This document shows positions 40,572-53,389 of a stretch of 59,864 nt of DNA, piece after piece. The position numbers and the translations under genes are program-made. The DNA lies in the NCBI GenBank assembly GCA_002729765.1, contig PBYV01000024.1:1-59864 (forward strand), written 5' to 3'. The notes beneath the pieces are model-generated. The model did not search any database, was not told where the DNA came from, and saw only the letters and a program-made list of their open reading frames with translations. The stretch comes from Acidimicrobiaceae bacterium (GTDB taxonomy: Bacteria > Actinomycetota > Acidimicrobiia > Acidimicrobiales > MedAcidi-G1). How positions within the stretch are numbered: position 1 is the first letter of the stretch; the number at the start of each line of letters is the position of its first letter.

Positions 40572-41135
40572 CTATAAAGAAGCCGCCCACGCTTTTATTT
40601 CGCCACTAATAGCTTCATCTAAATTCGCTAAATCATGGCGAGCCCCTTCGAACCATTTAGTTGTTACGGGGCCTCTGATCTTTTTCAAATGTTTTTTAAA
40701 CTCTGCTTTTGAGCCGAATGGGTCCTTATCACCGGAAATGAATAAACATGGAATGTCTACTTTGTCGAAATGCTCTATTCGAAGATTTTCTGGTTTCTTA
40801 GGTGGATGTAATGGATAACTGATCAGAATTAATCCACTGGCTGGAAGTCCTTCCGCAACAGCCATTGAGCACATGCGGCCACCCATACTTCTTCCTCCTA
40901 GTAGAAGATTAGCTGGTTTTATGCCATATTTTTTACTCATTGATTCAGATGCTTTAACTATTGAATCAATTAACTTGGGAGCTCGATCAGGAAAGTGTCG
41001 ACCTGCTTTTCTATAGGGGAAGTTAATTCTCTTGACGGGTAGTGGTGCCATCTTTTTTTCAATGCTTAACAAACTTGAATGAGTTCGGTCACTTCCTGCA
41101 CCATGGGTCAACAAAATTCCTGCTGGAGAAGCCAT
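40572..41135 (-). CDS. Alpha/beta hydrolase (KANL3/Tex30 / dienelactone hydrolase-like)
   Basis: LLTHGAGSDRTHSSL, LLGGRSMGGRMCSMAVAEG nucleophile elbow, FISGDKDPFGS. Confidence 0.85.
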   Translation of the reverse strand: MASPAGILLTHGAGSDRTHSSLLSIEKKMAPLPVKRINFPYRKAGRHFPDRAPKLIDSIVKASESMSKKYGIKPANLLLGGRSMGGRMCSMAVAEGLPASGLILISYPLHPPKKPENLRIEHFDKVDIPCLFISGDKDPFGSKAEFKKHLKKIRGPVTTKWFEGARHDLANLDEAISGEIKAWAASL

Positions 41136-41204
41136 TTATTGATCGTACGTTGATGTTTCAACTAGTTGGTGGAATGTACTAACCATTAATAGGTAACATT
41201 TCTT

Positions 41205-42185
41205 ATGGAAGAAAATCCGTCACATGCTGAAATGCTCACCTCTATGACTGGTGGAATGGTGACACCTACCAGGGAATTCACCGGCAGTGATCGTCTGCAC
41301 TCTAATGGAAAACCAAAAAATGGTTTCCGAGATGCCTTAAGAAAAATTCCAAACTTTAGAAACTCTTTATCAGTAATACTGTCCTTGTCATTGCCGCCCT
41401 TAATCGTTTGGGTGGCAACGATCTACAATCAGCCTTTAGTTTGGATTTTTTCGATTTTGGGAATGGGTATAGCGCAGAATCGACTTTTTATAATTCATCA
41501 TGAAGCAGCTCATCGTTTGCTTTTCTCTAATCGGAAAATTAACGACATGGTTGGCATCCGTTTCATAGGTTGGCTTGCTTTTGGTTCAGGAAGCCATGGT
41601 TATCGAATAGGTCATCTCAGACACCACAGAGATGAATTCGGTCCAGAAGAACCAGATTTTATCCTTTATAGCTTTTATCCAATTTCTAAAAGTTCTATGC
41701 GTAGAAAGCTACTGAGAGATTTGAGCGGTATCTCAGCTTTCAGGATTTTACGCCCTAGATTTGAAAGACTGAATGAATCCAGACATTTGCGTTTAACGAT
41801 TTCTTTTCTTTTTGGTCAACTAACAATCGCTGCTTTATTTTGGTTTTTCAGCAATTTAACGATGTACTTTTTCTTTTGGATACTCCCTTGGACGTGCGTA
41901 TATCAACTTCTGAATAGAGTTCGCGCAATCAGTGAACATGGCGGAATGACTCAATCAGCAGATAGGCGTGAGACAACGCATTACGTTCGACAAAACCGCT
42001 TGGCCAAGTTTTTTATTGTTCCTTTTAACGTTGGTTACCATTTAGCCCATCATGTTGACATGTTGGTTCCCTATAAAAATCTGCCTCTTCTAGATAAAGC
42101 ACTTATAGAAGACGGGTACGTATCGTCTGATCATATTTGGCTTAACTACCGTTCTCTCTGGAAAGCCTTGGTTACGAAAAACTAA
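41205..42185 (+). CDS. Fatty acid desaturase family protein
   Basis: His boxes HHEAAHRLLF, GHLRHHRDE, YHLAHHVDM. Confidence 0.88.
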   Translation: MEENPSHAEMLTSMTGGMVTPTREFTGSDRLHSNGKPKNGFRDALRKIPNFRNSLSVILSLSLPPLIVWVATIYNQPLVWIFSILGMGIAQNRLFIIHHEAAHRLLFSNRKINDMVGIRFIGWLAFGSGSHGYRIGHLRHHRDEFGPEEPDFILYSFYPISKSSMRRKLLRDLSGISAFRILRPRFERLNESRHLRLTISFLFGQLTIAALFWFFSNLTMYFFFWILPWTCVYQLLNRVRAISEHGGMTQSADRRETTHYVRQNRLAKFFIVPFNVGYHLAHHVDMLVPYKNLPLLDKALIEDGYVSSDHIWLNYRSLWKALVTKN

Positions 42186-42188
42186 TTA

Positions 42189-42614
42189 TCAAGTATCTAT
42201 GACTGCGAAAGTACCGGTAGACACTGCTACTAATTCACTTTCAGATCCACCATGCACACGCGCTTCAAGAGTAACGACTCTCTTGCCTGCCTTCAGCACT
42301 GAAATCTGAGCGGTTATTTCACCATGAGTTACAGGCCGCAAAAATCGTGTTGAAATTTCAATCGACGCACAGTATTGGTTTTCCTTAAGAATGGAAAACA
42401 CTGCTTTACCCATAGCGGTATCAATCAATGTAAAAATCACACCACCGGCGACCACACCATTGGGGTTGTGATGGCACTCCTTTATGTCTAAAACAGCAGT
42501 AACTTCGCCATGGGATAGGACTTCAAGATCAAAACCTAAATATTCAGCTAATGGAAACTCTCCATATTCCAAGTCGGACACTCCACTTCTATTCTCGGAA
42601 TCAATACCATCCAT
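42189..42614 (-). CDS. PaaI-family hotdog thioesterase
   Basis: HHNPNGVVAGGVIFTLIDTAMGKAVFS...IEISTRFLRPVTHGEI. Confidence 0.88.
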   Translation of the reverse strand: MDGIDSENRSGVSDLEYGEFPLAEYLGFDLEVLSHGEVTAVLDIKECHHNPNGVVAGGVIFTLIDTAMGKAVFSILKENQYCASIEISTRFLRPVTHGEITAQISVLKAGKRVVTLEARVHGGSESELVAVSTGTFAVIDT

Positions 42615-42629
42615 ATTTACTCTCTCTCT

Positions 42630-43385
42630 TTAGATCAAACTCCGCAAAGTTTCAGAAAGTCCACTTGCTTGGGATCTTATTTCTTCTTCATCTCCCGAAC
42701 CTTCTGACAATAGCCCAACTAAATCATTCGCTCTTTTTCCAATTTCGTCCCATAGATTTGCTTCAATTCCAAAAGGGGGTCGGTGCTCCACAAGCAATGG
42801 GGTTAAGCGTAATATTTCACCCACTCCAGTGTCATCTCGATGATCACGTCTAAGTCGGTCGCATGAAACAAAAACTTCAGTCAAAAGCGAGTTCGCATCC
42901 AAGCCATCAAGTTCAGGACGCTCATCATTAACAACTTGAAAAGCGTCAAGAGCAGTTTCAATAGCCTCTTCATCAGAAGCCTGAACTACAAGACTCCCTT
43001 CGTCACTAAATTCATAAGGAATTCCTAGGCGAACCAGTAAAGAACCGAAGGAAGCTTGTTCTGAATCTGACCACCCTGATGTTTCGTATTCTATTGTTTC
43101 GGCATCTGCCTCAAGCGTTGGTAAAGAAGTTGATTCTGCTTCTTCAATCAACTGGTCCGCGACTTCCTCATCTTCTTCGCGAACTACCAAGGTAGCCCCC
43201 TGCCAGACATGAGGAACCTCTTTTAATATGAGAAGTTGATCCAACACCAACCGGGTTTCACCCGCCCATTCGTGCAATTCATATTCAATTTCAGCAGCTG
43301 AATCTGAATCAATTGTTTCCCCATCTTCAACCACTTCAGGCTGTTCGTTTGTTTCGCTTTCAGTTTGCCTTTTTCCCCATTTCAT
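42630..43385 (-). CDS. Hypothetical acidic protein with internal duplication
   Basis: Two copies of IEYE..W......L..LL....(V/I)P.......LVV...DEE; no family recognised. Confidence 0.65.
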   Translation of the reverse strand: MKWGKRQTESETNEQPEVVEDGETIDSDSAAEIEYELHEWAGETRLVLDQLLILKEVPHVWQGATLVVREEDEEVADQLIEEAESTSLPTLEADAETIEYETSGWSDSEQASFGSLLVRLGIPYEFSDEGSLVVQASDEEAIETALDAFQVVNDERPELDGLDANSLLTEVFVSCDRLRRDHRDDTGVGEILRLTPLLVEHRPPFGIEANLWDEIGKRANDLVGLLSEGSGDEEEIRSQASGLSETLRSLI

Positions 43386-43446
43386 TCTCTTATCCTGACA
43401 CCTTTCTCTATTAAAAAGCTAAACCGCCGATAATCCTTTCAGCGAA

Positions 43447-44463
43447 ATGCACAAGAACTTCCCTAAGGCGCTAGCGTCGCATTTAATGAGTAAAAAAGTT
43501 CAAACCCCAGACAGGAATCTCGCATTAGAGCTCGTAAGAGTAACCGAAGCTGCCGCCTTAGTCGCAGCTAGATGGATGGGCAGAGGAGACAAAGAAGGTG
43601 CCGATGGTGGAGCTGTCAATGCCATGCGTAGTGTACTGGACACTGTAAACATGGACGGGATAGTTGTTATTGGTGAAGGCGAAAAAGATGAAGCACCGAT
43701 GCTCGCTAATGGGGAAGAATGTGGAAATGGCAGTGGTCCTGAAACAGATATTGCCGTTGACCCAATAGATGGAACAACACTTACAGCTCTTGGCAGGGCA
43801 AATGCAATTTCAGTTATAGCCGTTAGCGACAAGGGGACAATGTTTGATCCTGGGCCTTGTGTGTATATGGAGAAAATTGCTGTAGGGCCTGGATGTTCTG
43901 ATGCAATAGATCTAGCAAAATCCCCAACTGAAAATCTTCAACATATTGCAGAAGCTAAGAATAAAACTGTCAGAGACCTAACTGCGGTAATTTTAGACCG
44001 CGATAGGCATTCGGATCTCATTTCTGAAGTACGTGAAGCGGGTGCGAGAATACGTCTAATTTCTGATGGTGATGTAGCGGGTGCAATTTCCACTGCATGG
44101 CCTGAGTCGGGTGCGGATGTTCTTTTCGGTATTGGAGGTACACCTGAAGGAGTTATCTCTGCTGCTGCTTTGAAATGCATGGGTGGATCCCTTCAAGGGC
44201 GTTTATGGCCACGTAACGAAAAGGAAAGAAAAGCCGCTGAAGAACTAGGTTATGATTTGGAAAGAATTTTGGATCTCGATGACCTAGTGTCAGGTAATAA
44301 CTGTTTTTTTGCAGCTACTGGCATTACGGATGGCGACCTTCTTGAAGGCGTAAGATATGCAGAAGGAATGGCTCATACAGAGTCTCTTGTTATGCGCTCC
44401 AAGTCCGGAACTGTAAGGCTTATTAAAGCTCATCACCGATTAGATGATCTTGAGGATATTTAG
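43447..44463 (+). CDS. glpX: Class II fructose-1,6-bisphosphatase
   Basis: [58 protein letters not shown]. Confidence 0.95.
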   Translation: MHKNFPKALASHLMSKKVQTPDRNLALELVRVTEAAALVAARWMGRGDKEGADGGAVNAMRSVLDTVNMDGIVVIGEGEKDEAPMLANGEECGNGSGPETDIAVDPIDGTTLTALGRANAISVIAVSDKGTMFDPGPCVYMEKIAVGPGCSDAIDLAKSPTENLQHIAEAKNKTVRDLTAVILDRDRHSDLISEVREAGARIRLISDGDVAGAISTAWPESGADVLFGIGGTPEGVISAAALKCMGGSLQGRLWPRNEKERKAAEELGYDLERILDLDDLVSGNNCFFAATGITDGDLLEGVRYAEGMAHTESLVMRSKSGTVRLIKAHHRLDDLEDI

Positions 44464-44493
44464 AAGTAACGAAATCTAGAGCAGATTTCCTTT

Positions 44494-44892
44494 TTACACC
44501 TCTACTCCTCCAACGCGGAGTCTCACTTCGGATCTTTCGAGAGAAGCAAGAGCTTCTTCATTCTCATTGTCTGATGAAATCAACTCCTGGGCTGCCGAAC
44601 GGGCTGCCTGCGCCCTTTCAATATCAATCTCTTCAACAGCTTCAGAAACATCGGACAAAATACTTACTTTTGTCCCTGCGACTTGAACAAACCCTCTGTG
44701 AACAGCAAACACATCCCTCTCACCATCTGGCCTTATCACTTCAACTGACCAGACTGAAAGGACACCAATAAATGGAACATGTCCAGGTTGAAAAGCTATG
44801 TCCCCACCTTCAACAGTCCGAGCGATCACCATCTCCGCCTCGCCACTGTATGAAATAGATTCCGGCGATACCAGCTCTACTTGAAAAGTCAT
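44494..44892 (-). CDS. atpC: ATP synthase epsilon subunit
   Basis: FQVELVSPESISYSGEAEMVIARTVEGGDIAFQPGHVPFIGVL; end of atp operon. Confidence 0.95.
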   Translation of the reverse strand: MTFQVELVSPESISYSGEAEMVIARTVEGGDIAFQPGHVPFIGVLSVWSVEVIRPDGERDVFAVHRGFVQVAGTKVSILSDVSEAVEEIDIERAQAARSAAQELISSDNENEEALASLERSEVRLRVGGVEV

Positions 44893-44897
44893 AACTT

Positions 44898-47296
<2,399 letters not shown>

Positions 47297-47357
47297 TAGC
47301 AGCTCTCCAACATGCCGAAAATTCCAACGCTTTGTTGGCTTAGGGAAATACTTTTCA

Positions 47358-48971
47358 CTAGGCCTCCGAAATGTCTTCTTCAGGCAGGGTCGTCTCTGCA
47401 TCAACAATGTTGGAATCTGTATCAGCAAACTCTGCATCTGGTGTCGCCTGAGTAGCGTTTGTTCCTTCGAATTGATCTGAAAAAGCTGCGATTGCTGCCT
47501 CAAAAGCTGACTCATCTTCTAAGTTTCCTGATTCACGTATTTCATTCAAAATTGCTGCATGACGCGTCCTGAACCAGTCAAGTAGTTCTGATTCAAATCT
47601 ACTTACATCAGCTATTTCAACGTTGTCCAAATGGCCTCTGGTTCCAGCCCAGATAGAAACCACTTGCTCTTCAACTAGTAAGGGTGAGTTTAATCCTTGT
47701 TTCAACAACTCTGTTAACCGGTAGCCCCGGTCGAGTTGAGCTTGAGAAACTGCATCTAAATCAGATCCAAACGCTGCAAAAGACTCCAATTCACGGAATT
47801 GCTGCAGGTCAGATTTTAGAGTTCCTACTGCATTTTTCATTGCCTTTACTTGAGCTGCAGAACCAACTCGAGAAACAGAAATGCCTACATCAATTGCAGG
47901 TCTTATACCTGATTTGAAGAGATCGTCTTGCAGGAATATCTGACCATCCGTAATGGAAATAACATTGGTAGGAATGAAAGCAGAAACATCTCCAGCTTTC
48001 GTTTCAATTACGGGTAAAGCTGTTAAAGAACCAGCCCCCATGTCATCGCTTAGCTTAGCTGCACGCTCCAAGAGCCTGCTATGTAGATAGAAGACATCTC
48101 CTGGATATGCCTCTCTTCCAGGAGGGCGTCTAAGCAGCAGAGACATCTGCCTATATGCTTCAGCCTGTTTCGATAAGTCGTCGTAAACAGCTAAAGCGTG
48201 TTCACCGTTATCCATCCAATGCTGGCCAATCGCGCAACCAGCATATGGCGCAAGATACTTGAAAGGAGCAGGGTCTGAAGCTGGCGCAACAACCACAACT
48301 GTGTAGTCCATAGCACCATGAGATTCCAAAACTGCAACATTTTGTGCGACAGTAGAAGCTTTCTGACCAATAGCCACATAGACGCATTTCATGCCTTGAC
48401 CTGCTTGATTAATAATTGTGTCAATAGCAATAGTTGTTTTTCCGGTTTTTCGGTCACCAATTATGAGTTCGCGTTGACCACGCCCAATAGGTACCAGTGA
48501 ATCAATTGCTTTAATTCCGGTCTGCATTGGTTCATGAACAGGCTTACGTCCCATGATCCCTGGAGCTTGAATCTCCATACGTCTTGGCTCTGTGTTGGTT
48601 AGTGGACCTTTACCATCGATTGGTTCGCCAAGGGCATTCACTACACGTCCTAAAAGGCCGTCACCCACTGGTAAAGAAAGGATGTCACCGGTGGCACGGA
48701 CAGTCTGGCCTTCTTCAATGTCATCGACTTCTCCAAGGACCACTGCACCAATTGAACCCTCGTCTAGATTCAGAGCTAGCCCAAGAGTTCCACTCTCAAA
48801 CTGCAATAACTCATTTACTGCCGCGTCGGGCAAACCTGAGACTCTGGCAATGCCGTCTCCCACTTCAAGCACTCTTCCCACCTGGCTTTGTTCTAAGCCA
48901 GGTTCAAAACCTTCTAGGTTTTTCTGGATTGATGCAGCTATGTCAGCGGTGCTGATTGTCAATTCAGTCAT
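47358..48971 (-). CDS. atpA: ATP synthase alpha subunit with acidic C-terminal tail
   Basis: [41 protein letters not shown]; about 35 extra acidic residues at the C-terminus. Confidence 0.97.
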   Translation of the reverse strand: MTELTISTADIAASIQKNLEGFEPGLEQSQVGRVLEVGDGIARVSGLPDAAVNELLQFESGTLGLALNLDEGSIGAVVLGEVDDIEEGQTVRATGDILSLPVGDGLLGRVVNALGEPIDGKGPLTNTEPRRMEIQAPGIMGRKPVHEPMQTGIKAIDSLVPIGRGQRELIIGDRKTGKTTIAIDTIINQAGQGMKCVYVAIGQKASTVAQNVAVLESHGAMDYTVVVVAPASDPAPFKYLAPYAGCAIGQHWMDNGEHALAVYDDLSKQAEAYRQMSLLLRRPPGREAYPGDVFYLHSRLLERAAKLSDDMGAGSLTALPVIETKAGDVSAFIPTNVISITDGQIFLQDDLFKSGIRPAIDVGISVSRVGSAAQVKAMKNAVGTLKSDLQQFRELESFAAFGSDLDAVSQAQLDRGYRLTELLKQGLNSPLLVEEQVVSIWAGTRGHLDNVEIADVSRFESELLDWFRTRHAAILNEIRESGNLEDESAFEAAIAAFSDQFEGTNATQATPDAEFADTDSNIVDAETTLPEEDISEA

Positions 48972-49000
48972 GTTTCTCTCTCGTCTCGATTACTTTCTTC

Positions 49001-49531
49001 CTACCGGAAATTCTCACGAAGTTGGTTCAAACGGCGACGGACGCTGCCATCAATAATGTCATCACCAATCTCTGTTACTAATCCACCTATTACAGATGGG
49101 TCAATTACTACTTTTACTTCAACGTCTTTATTAGTAGCTCCACTTAATGCTGCTACTAATTTGTCTTTTTGACTGTCATCTAGTTCAACTGCGGAACGAA
49201 CCGTAGCGACCGTTTTATTTCTAGAAGCTGCACTTCGTTCAATAAATGCATCAACGATGCTAGATAAACGTGCAGATCGCCCTGAAGCAACGATCATCGA
49301 TACCAATGCCTTAGTTGTTGAGCAAGCCGATCCTCCTAATAGGTCTTCGACAATCTGCTGCCTGCGATCAACTGGTAGGGAGGAATCATCCAAAGTTGCT
49401 TGGAGATTCTCATCTGAGTTTAATGCTTGTGAGAATCGAAATAATTCGTCTTCAACAGTCGGCAAAACATTATTTGCTGCCGCAACAGCAAACAAAGCAT
49501 CAGCGTAACCAGCAATTGCATTATCAGACAT
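49001..49531 (-). CDS. atpH: ATP synthase delta subunit
   Basis: YADALFAVA...VVIDPSVIGGLVTEIGDDIIDGSVRRRLNQLRENF. Confidence 0.95.
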   Translation of the reverse strand: MSDNAIAGYADALFAVAAANNVLPTVEDELFRFSQALNSDENLQATLDDSSLPVDRRQQIVEDLLGGSACSTTKALVSMIVASGRSARLSSIVDAFIERSAASRNKTVATVRSAVELDDSQKDKLVAALSGATNKDVEVKVVIDPSVIGGLVTEIGDDIIDGSVRRRLNQLRENFR

Positions 49532-49533
49532 TG

Positions 49534-50259
49534 TTAGCTACCAGCCACTTCATCGATGTATTGATCTACAAGTCTTCTTTGAGCATCGTCATCCAAACTA
49601 CTTTGAACTACTTTTTCAGCTGCCCCAAGAGCAATTCCTGCCACTTCCGCTCTTAGATCTGCAATCGCTTGTTGTCTTGATGCTTCAATTTCGCTCGCAG
49701 CTCTCGATTTCATCTCAGAAATGTCAGCTTCTGCTTTTGCTACTAAATCTGCACGCACCTGGTCGGCTGCTCCTCTTGCTTCGTCAATTAGGCGCGATGC
49801 TTCATTTTTTGCATCAGCCAAACGTGCTTCATAGTCAGCATGAACACTCTGTGCATCCGTTTTCGCTTTCTCTGCTGCATCTAAGTCATCGCGGATCTTG
49901 TCTGCTCTAGCATCCATTGCGGCTTTAACTGCCGGGAAGCCTTTCTTGACCATCACTACGAATAAAATTAAGAAAGCACCACCACCCCAAATAATCTCAT
50001 TTAATTCGGGAAGTATTGGACTAGGTGCTTCAAAACAGCCTTCAAGTTCATCCTGCAATTCTTCCTCGTGAAGATGATGCACTTGTATTTCTACATGTTC
50101 ATGATTTACATCTCCATGTATTTCACCATGATGTTCAAGCACTTCGGCCATACAGCCACCAACAGTTTCACCTGATGCAGAGGCCGGTACCGCAAATGCA
50201 AACAGTCCTAACGTTGCTAAAAGCAGCGACAAGCCCAGTCTGATTCCTCGTTGTCTCAT
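49534..50259 (-). CDS. atpF: ATP synthase subunit b with signal peptide and His-rich N-terminal extension
   Basis: EIIWGGGAFLILFVVMVKKGFPAVKAAMDARADKIRDDLDAAEKAKTDA; preceded by signal-peptide-like segment and HHGEIHGDVNHEHVEIQVHHLH. Confidence 0.93.
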   Translation of the reverse strand: MRQRGIRLGLSLLLATLGLFAFAVPASASGETVGGCMAEVLEHHGEIHGDVNHEHVEIQVHHLHEEELQDELEGCFEAPSPILPELNEIIWGGGAFLILFVVMVKKGFPAVKAAMDARADKIRDDLDAAEKAKTDAQSVHADYEARLADAKNEASRLIDEARGAADQVRADLVAKAEADISEMKSRAASEIEASRQQAIADLRAEVAGIALGAAEKVVQSSLDDDAQRRLVDQYIDEVAGS

Positions 50260-50289
50260 AAATTTCGACTTCCTTTCGATACCTAAGTT

Positions 50290-50601
<312 letters not shown>

Positions 50602-50641
50602 TTAATTTATATTGTCTTCGATCCACCATTCGGTGGGCGAT

Positions 50642-51409
50642 CTAGTGTTCTGCGTGCATCGAACCACCGATGTAAACGGCAGTCAGAATAGTAAAGATAA
50701 AGGCTTGCAAAACAGAAACCAAAATCTCAAAACCTGTCATTAATACGAGCATCGCAAAAGGTGCGGCAGCACCTACGTACCCGTTATTCCATAGAGTGTG
50801 AGTAAGGATAGCGAATGTGACTAACAGAAGGTGTCCTGCAACCATATTTGCCCACAATCGAATAGCCAAAGAAAACGGTCTAACAACAAATGTTGAAACC
50901 AGTTCAATCGGAGTAACGATTAGATACAGAGCTTTAGGAACTCCAGGTGGGAACAAGGAATTCTTCAAATATCCGAAAAATCCTTGAGAACGTACGCCTA
51001 CAAAGTTGTAAATCACCCAAACGACTAAGGCCAAAGTTATAGGAACAGCCATTCTGCTGTTTGCAGGGAACTGTATTCCTGGAACTACTTCAAAAATGTT
51101 TGAAAAAAGTATAAAGAAGAACATTGTGGTCAGGAATGGTAAATACTTTTTACCCTCTGGTCCCATTGTCTCCATCACTACTGACTCTTCTACGAAAGTA
51201 ACCCCTGATTCCGCTACATGTTGCACACCTACTGGTACTAACGAACCTCGTTGCCTACCTGCAGTTAGAAAGATTGCCGACGTTATTAAAACAGCGGCGA
51301 GATATATAAGCACCGTCTTATTAACAGCAAATAAAGAACCAGAAAAAATTATGTCAGGCCATTCAAAAAGATGACTTACAGGTGGGAATTCCAAAGCAAA
51401 AACATTCAC
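50642..51409 (-). CDS. atpB: ATP synthase subunit a
   Basis: VTPIELVSTFVVRPFSLAIRLWANMVAGHLLL. Confidence 0.97.
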   Translation of the reverse strand: MNVFALEFPPVSHLFEWPDIIFSGSLFAVNKTVLIYLAAVLITSAIFLTAGRQRGSLVPVGVQHVAESGVTFVEESVVMETMGPEGKKYLPFLTTMFFFILFSNIFEVVPGIQFPANSRMAVPITLALVVWVIYNFVGVRSQGFFGYLKNSLFPPGVPKALYLIVTPIELVSTFVVRPFSLAIRLWANMVAGHLLLVTFAILTHTLWNNGYVGAAAPFAMLVLMTGFEILVSVLQAFIFTILTAVYIGGSMHAEH

Positions 51410-51411
51410 AA

Positions 51412-51882
51412 TTAGCGAATCTCCTTTGAACTAGTTGGCTTCAAATCAGGATAAGCCAAAGAAGCTGATATATAACGTGTCTCTGTAGCAAGTAAACCTA
51501 AATGTGTCACTAGAAGAGTCATAGCAAAAGGAACAGTATCAAACCAATCGAAGGATCGGACTGACATGACAACTCCGGTCAATATTGCCAACCTGACTAC
51601 ATATCCTCCTAGTACTGACCCATAAAGCATGTTCGGAGAAATTTTCACGCTTCTCGTAATGATTGCGGCACCGGCCAAAAAATTGAAAGACACGAGAACG
51701 AGAGCCAGTAGAGCAGAAACAGCTCCACTTAAACCCCAGCCAATAGCAGAAAGAATTAGAAACAAAGGGGAGACCCACAAAGCCCTTAAAGCTAAGTGAT
51801 TAGCTATACGCTTTTCTGGCTGCCCTGAGACGCTTTCCACTATTACTTCTTCTTCCGTTTTCTGTTTAATTGACATTTTCAT
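51412..51882 (-). CDS. ATP synthase-associated AtpI-like membrane protein
   Basis: Position upstream of atpB and four hydrophobic helices; start 51882/51876 preferred over track 51966. Confidence 0.7.
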   Translation of the reverse strand: MKMSIKQKTEEEVIVESVSGQPEKRIANHLALRALWVSPLFLILSAIGWGLSGAVSALLALVLVSFNFLAGAAIITRSVKISPNMLYGSVLGGYVVRLAILTGVVMSVRSFDWFDTVPFAMTLLVTHLGLLATETRYISASLAYPDLKPTSSKEIR

Positions 51883-52138
51883 TTCCCAGCAACCACGTTT
51901 CACGTCGCTGTTCTGCCTCTTCGGTGAGTCTAAGGGTGTATTGCTTATAAAGACGCCACGAAGCATAAGTGATAGTTACTGCTACAAATACCAAAGTGAA
52001 TAAGGGAAAGATTTCAAGTTTTCTGTCTAGAAGCCATCCTAGAAATCCAAAGATCGCAGGAGTTGCGACAAGTTCAAATGCCGCTGCCGTAGCGTCACCA
52101 GAACCTTGTTTCATCTCACGTTTTTCAGATTTGATCAT
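51866..52138 (-). CDS. AtpZ/AtpI-like small membrane protein
   Basis: AAAFELVATPAIFGFLGWLLDRKLEIFPLFTLVFVAVTITYASWRLYKQY at the head of the atp operon. Confidence 0.75.
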   Translation of the reverse strand: MIKSEKREMKQGSGDATAAAFELVATPAIFGFLGWLLDRKLEIFPLFTLVFVAVTITYASWRLYKQYTLRLTEEAEQRRETWLLGNENVN

Positions 52139-52234
52139 CCAAGTTACCTCGGTATTAATTTGTTATTTAAAAATAGAAAGCTCAGAAAATTTAAATATTC
52201 GACCGCATGTGAATCTAGATTCTTTCTCACGTGC

Positions 52235-53383
52235 TCACAACTCGGGGGGATGGTCATCTGCCACAATTTCATTTTTTTTTGGTTTATTTGTCTGCAAACG
52301 CGGATGAAGCAATGTAAACAAAATTAGGCATACTCCTGCTATACCCATTGGAACAATCCCGTCACCACGTCCGCTGTAAGTTGGCCATAAGACGAACCCT
52401 GACAATAAAGCTGTCCAAGCCCACAGAATAAAAACAACTCTTCGGTGTCCATGACCCAGTCTTAAAAGTCTGTGATGTAAATGGTCTTTGTCAGCAGTCG
52501 TTACAGGTAGCCCTGGTGTGACAATTCGTCTGATAATTGCAAATAGAACATCAATTATTGGTACGCCTAAAATCACTAAAGGAATTAGCAACGGTGCAAA
52601 GAAAAAAAATGATTGACCACTGTAGGCAGCATCTGTTCTACCTCCGACAGAAACAGTAGCTGCTGCTAGAAGCACGCCTAACATGAGAGCACCACCATCC
52701 CCCATGAATATTTTTGCCGGATGTGCATTATGTGGTAAAAACCCAATACATACACCAGCAATAAGAACTGCGATGAGTGATGCAGGGTTTTCTTCGAACA
52801 GAACGCCCTCGTTAGCTAGACGAATCGCATAAATTACAAAAGTTGTCGCTGCGATAGCAACAATCCCAGTTGCTAAACCGTCTAAACCATCAATTAAATT
52901 TATCGCATTGGCTAAAAGTACGACCCATAGAACTGTGGCTAATGCAGCTAGGTCAGGGGAAAGTAATACTACATCCACAAAAGGAACCCTTAGCACCACT
53001 AAAGACACACCCACCAGTGATAGAACACTTCCTGCTATGACCATTCCTGCAACTTTTGCTGGAGCTGAAATTGGCCTTACATCGTCGATGACACCGACCC
53101 CGCACATGGCTATGGCCGCTACTAGAACCCCTAATATTTCAGATTGGGTAGAAAACACGTCGGAAAAATCCCCTATCAACCAAGCAAAAAGCGCACCGGC
53201 GAGCAACCCAAACAACATTGCAGGTCCACCTAAATGTGGAGTGGGTATTTCATGCACATCTCTAATACCTGGTGCAGAAATAACTCCGAAACGCTCAGCT
53301 GTTTTACGTGCTAAAGGAGTTGCGATGAAAGTTGCAATAGCGGCAACTCCTCCGACAGTCAGATAGGCAATAACTCCAGGCAT
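52235..53383 (-). CDS. MraY/WecA-like undecaprenyl-phosphate glycosyl-1-phosphate transferase
   Basis: DVHEIPTPHLGGPAMLFG, NAINLIDGLDGLATGI, HNAHPAKIFMGDGGALMLG, DKDHLHHRLLRLGHGHRR. Confidence 0.92.
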   Translation of the reverse strand: MPGVIAYLTVGGVAAIATFIATPLARKTAERFGVISAPGIRDVHEIPTPHLGGPAMLFGLLAGALFAWLIGDFSDVFSTQSEILGVLVAAIAMCGVGVIDDVRPISAPAKVAGMVIAGSVLSLVGVSLVVLRVPFVDVVLLSPDLAALATVLWVVLLANAINLIDGLDGLATGIVAIAATTFVIYAIRLANEGVLFEENPASLIAVLIAGVCIGFLPHNAHPAKIFMGDGGALMLGVLLAAATVSVGGRTDAAYSGQSFFFFAPLLIPLVILGVPIIDVLFAIIRRIVTPGLPVTTADKDHLHHRLLRLGHGHRRVVFILWAWTALLSGFVLWPTYSGRGDGIVPMGIAGVCLILFTLLHPRLQTNKPKKNEIVADDHPPEL

Positions 53384-53389
53384 ACGTTT

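Noticed and set aside
48584-49056. Long plus-strand ORFs over the atpA/atpH region (123 and 154 aa) and similar antisense ORFs elsewhere
   Set aside because: They mirror codon bias of strongly supported minus-strand genes and lack domain-like sequence; spurious shadow ORFs.
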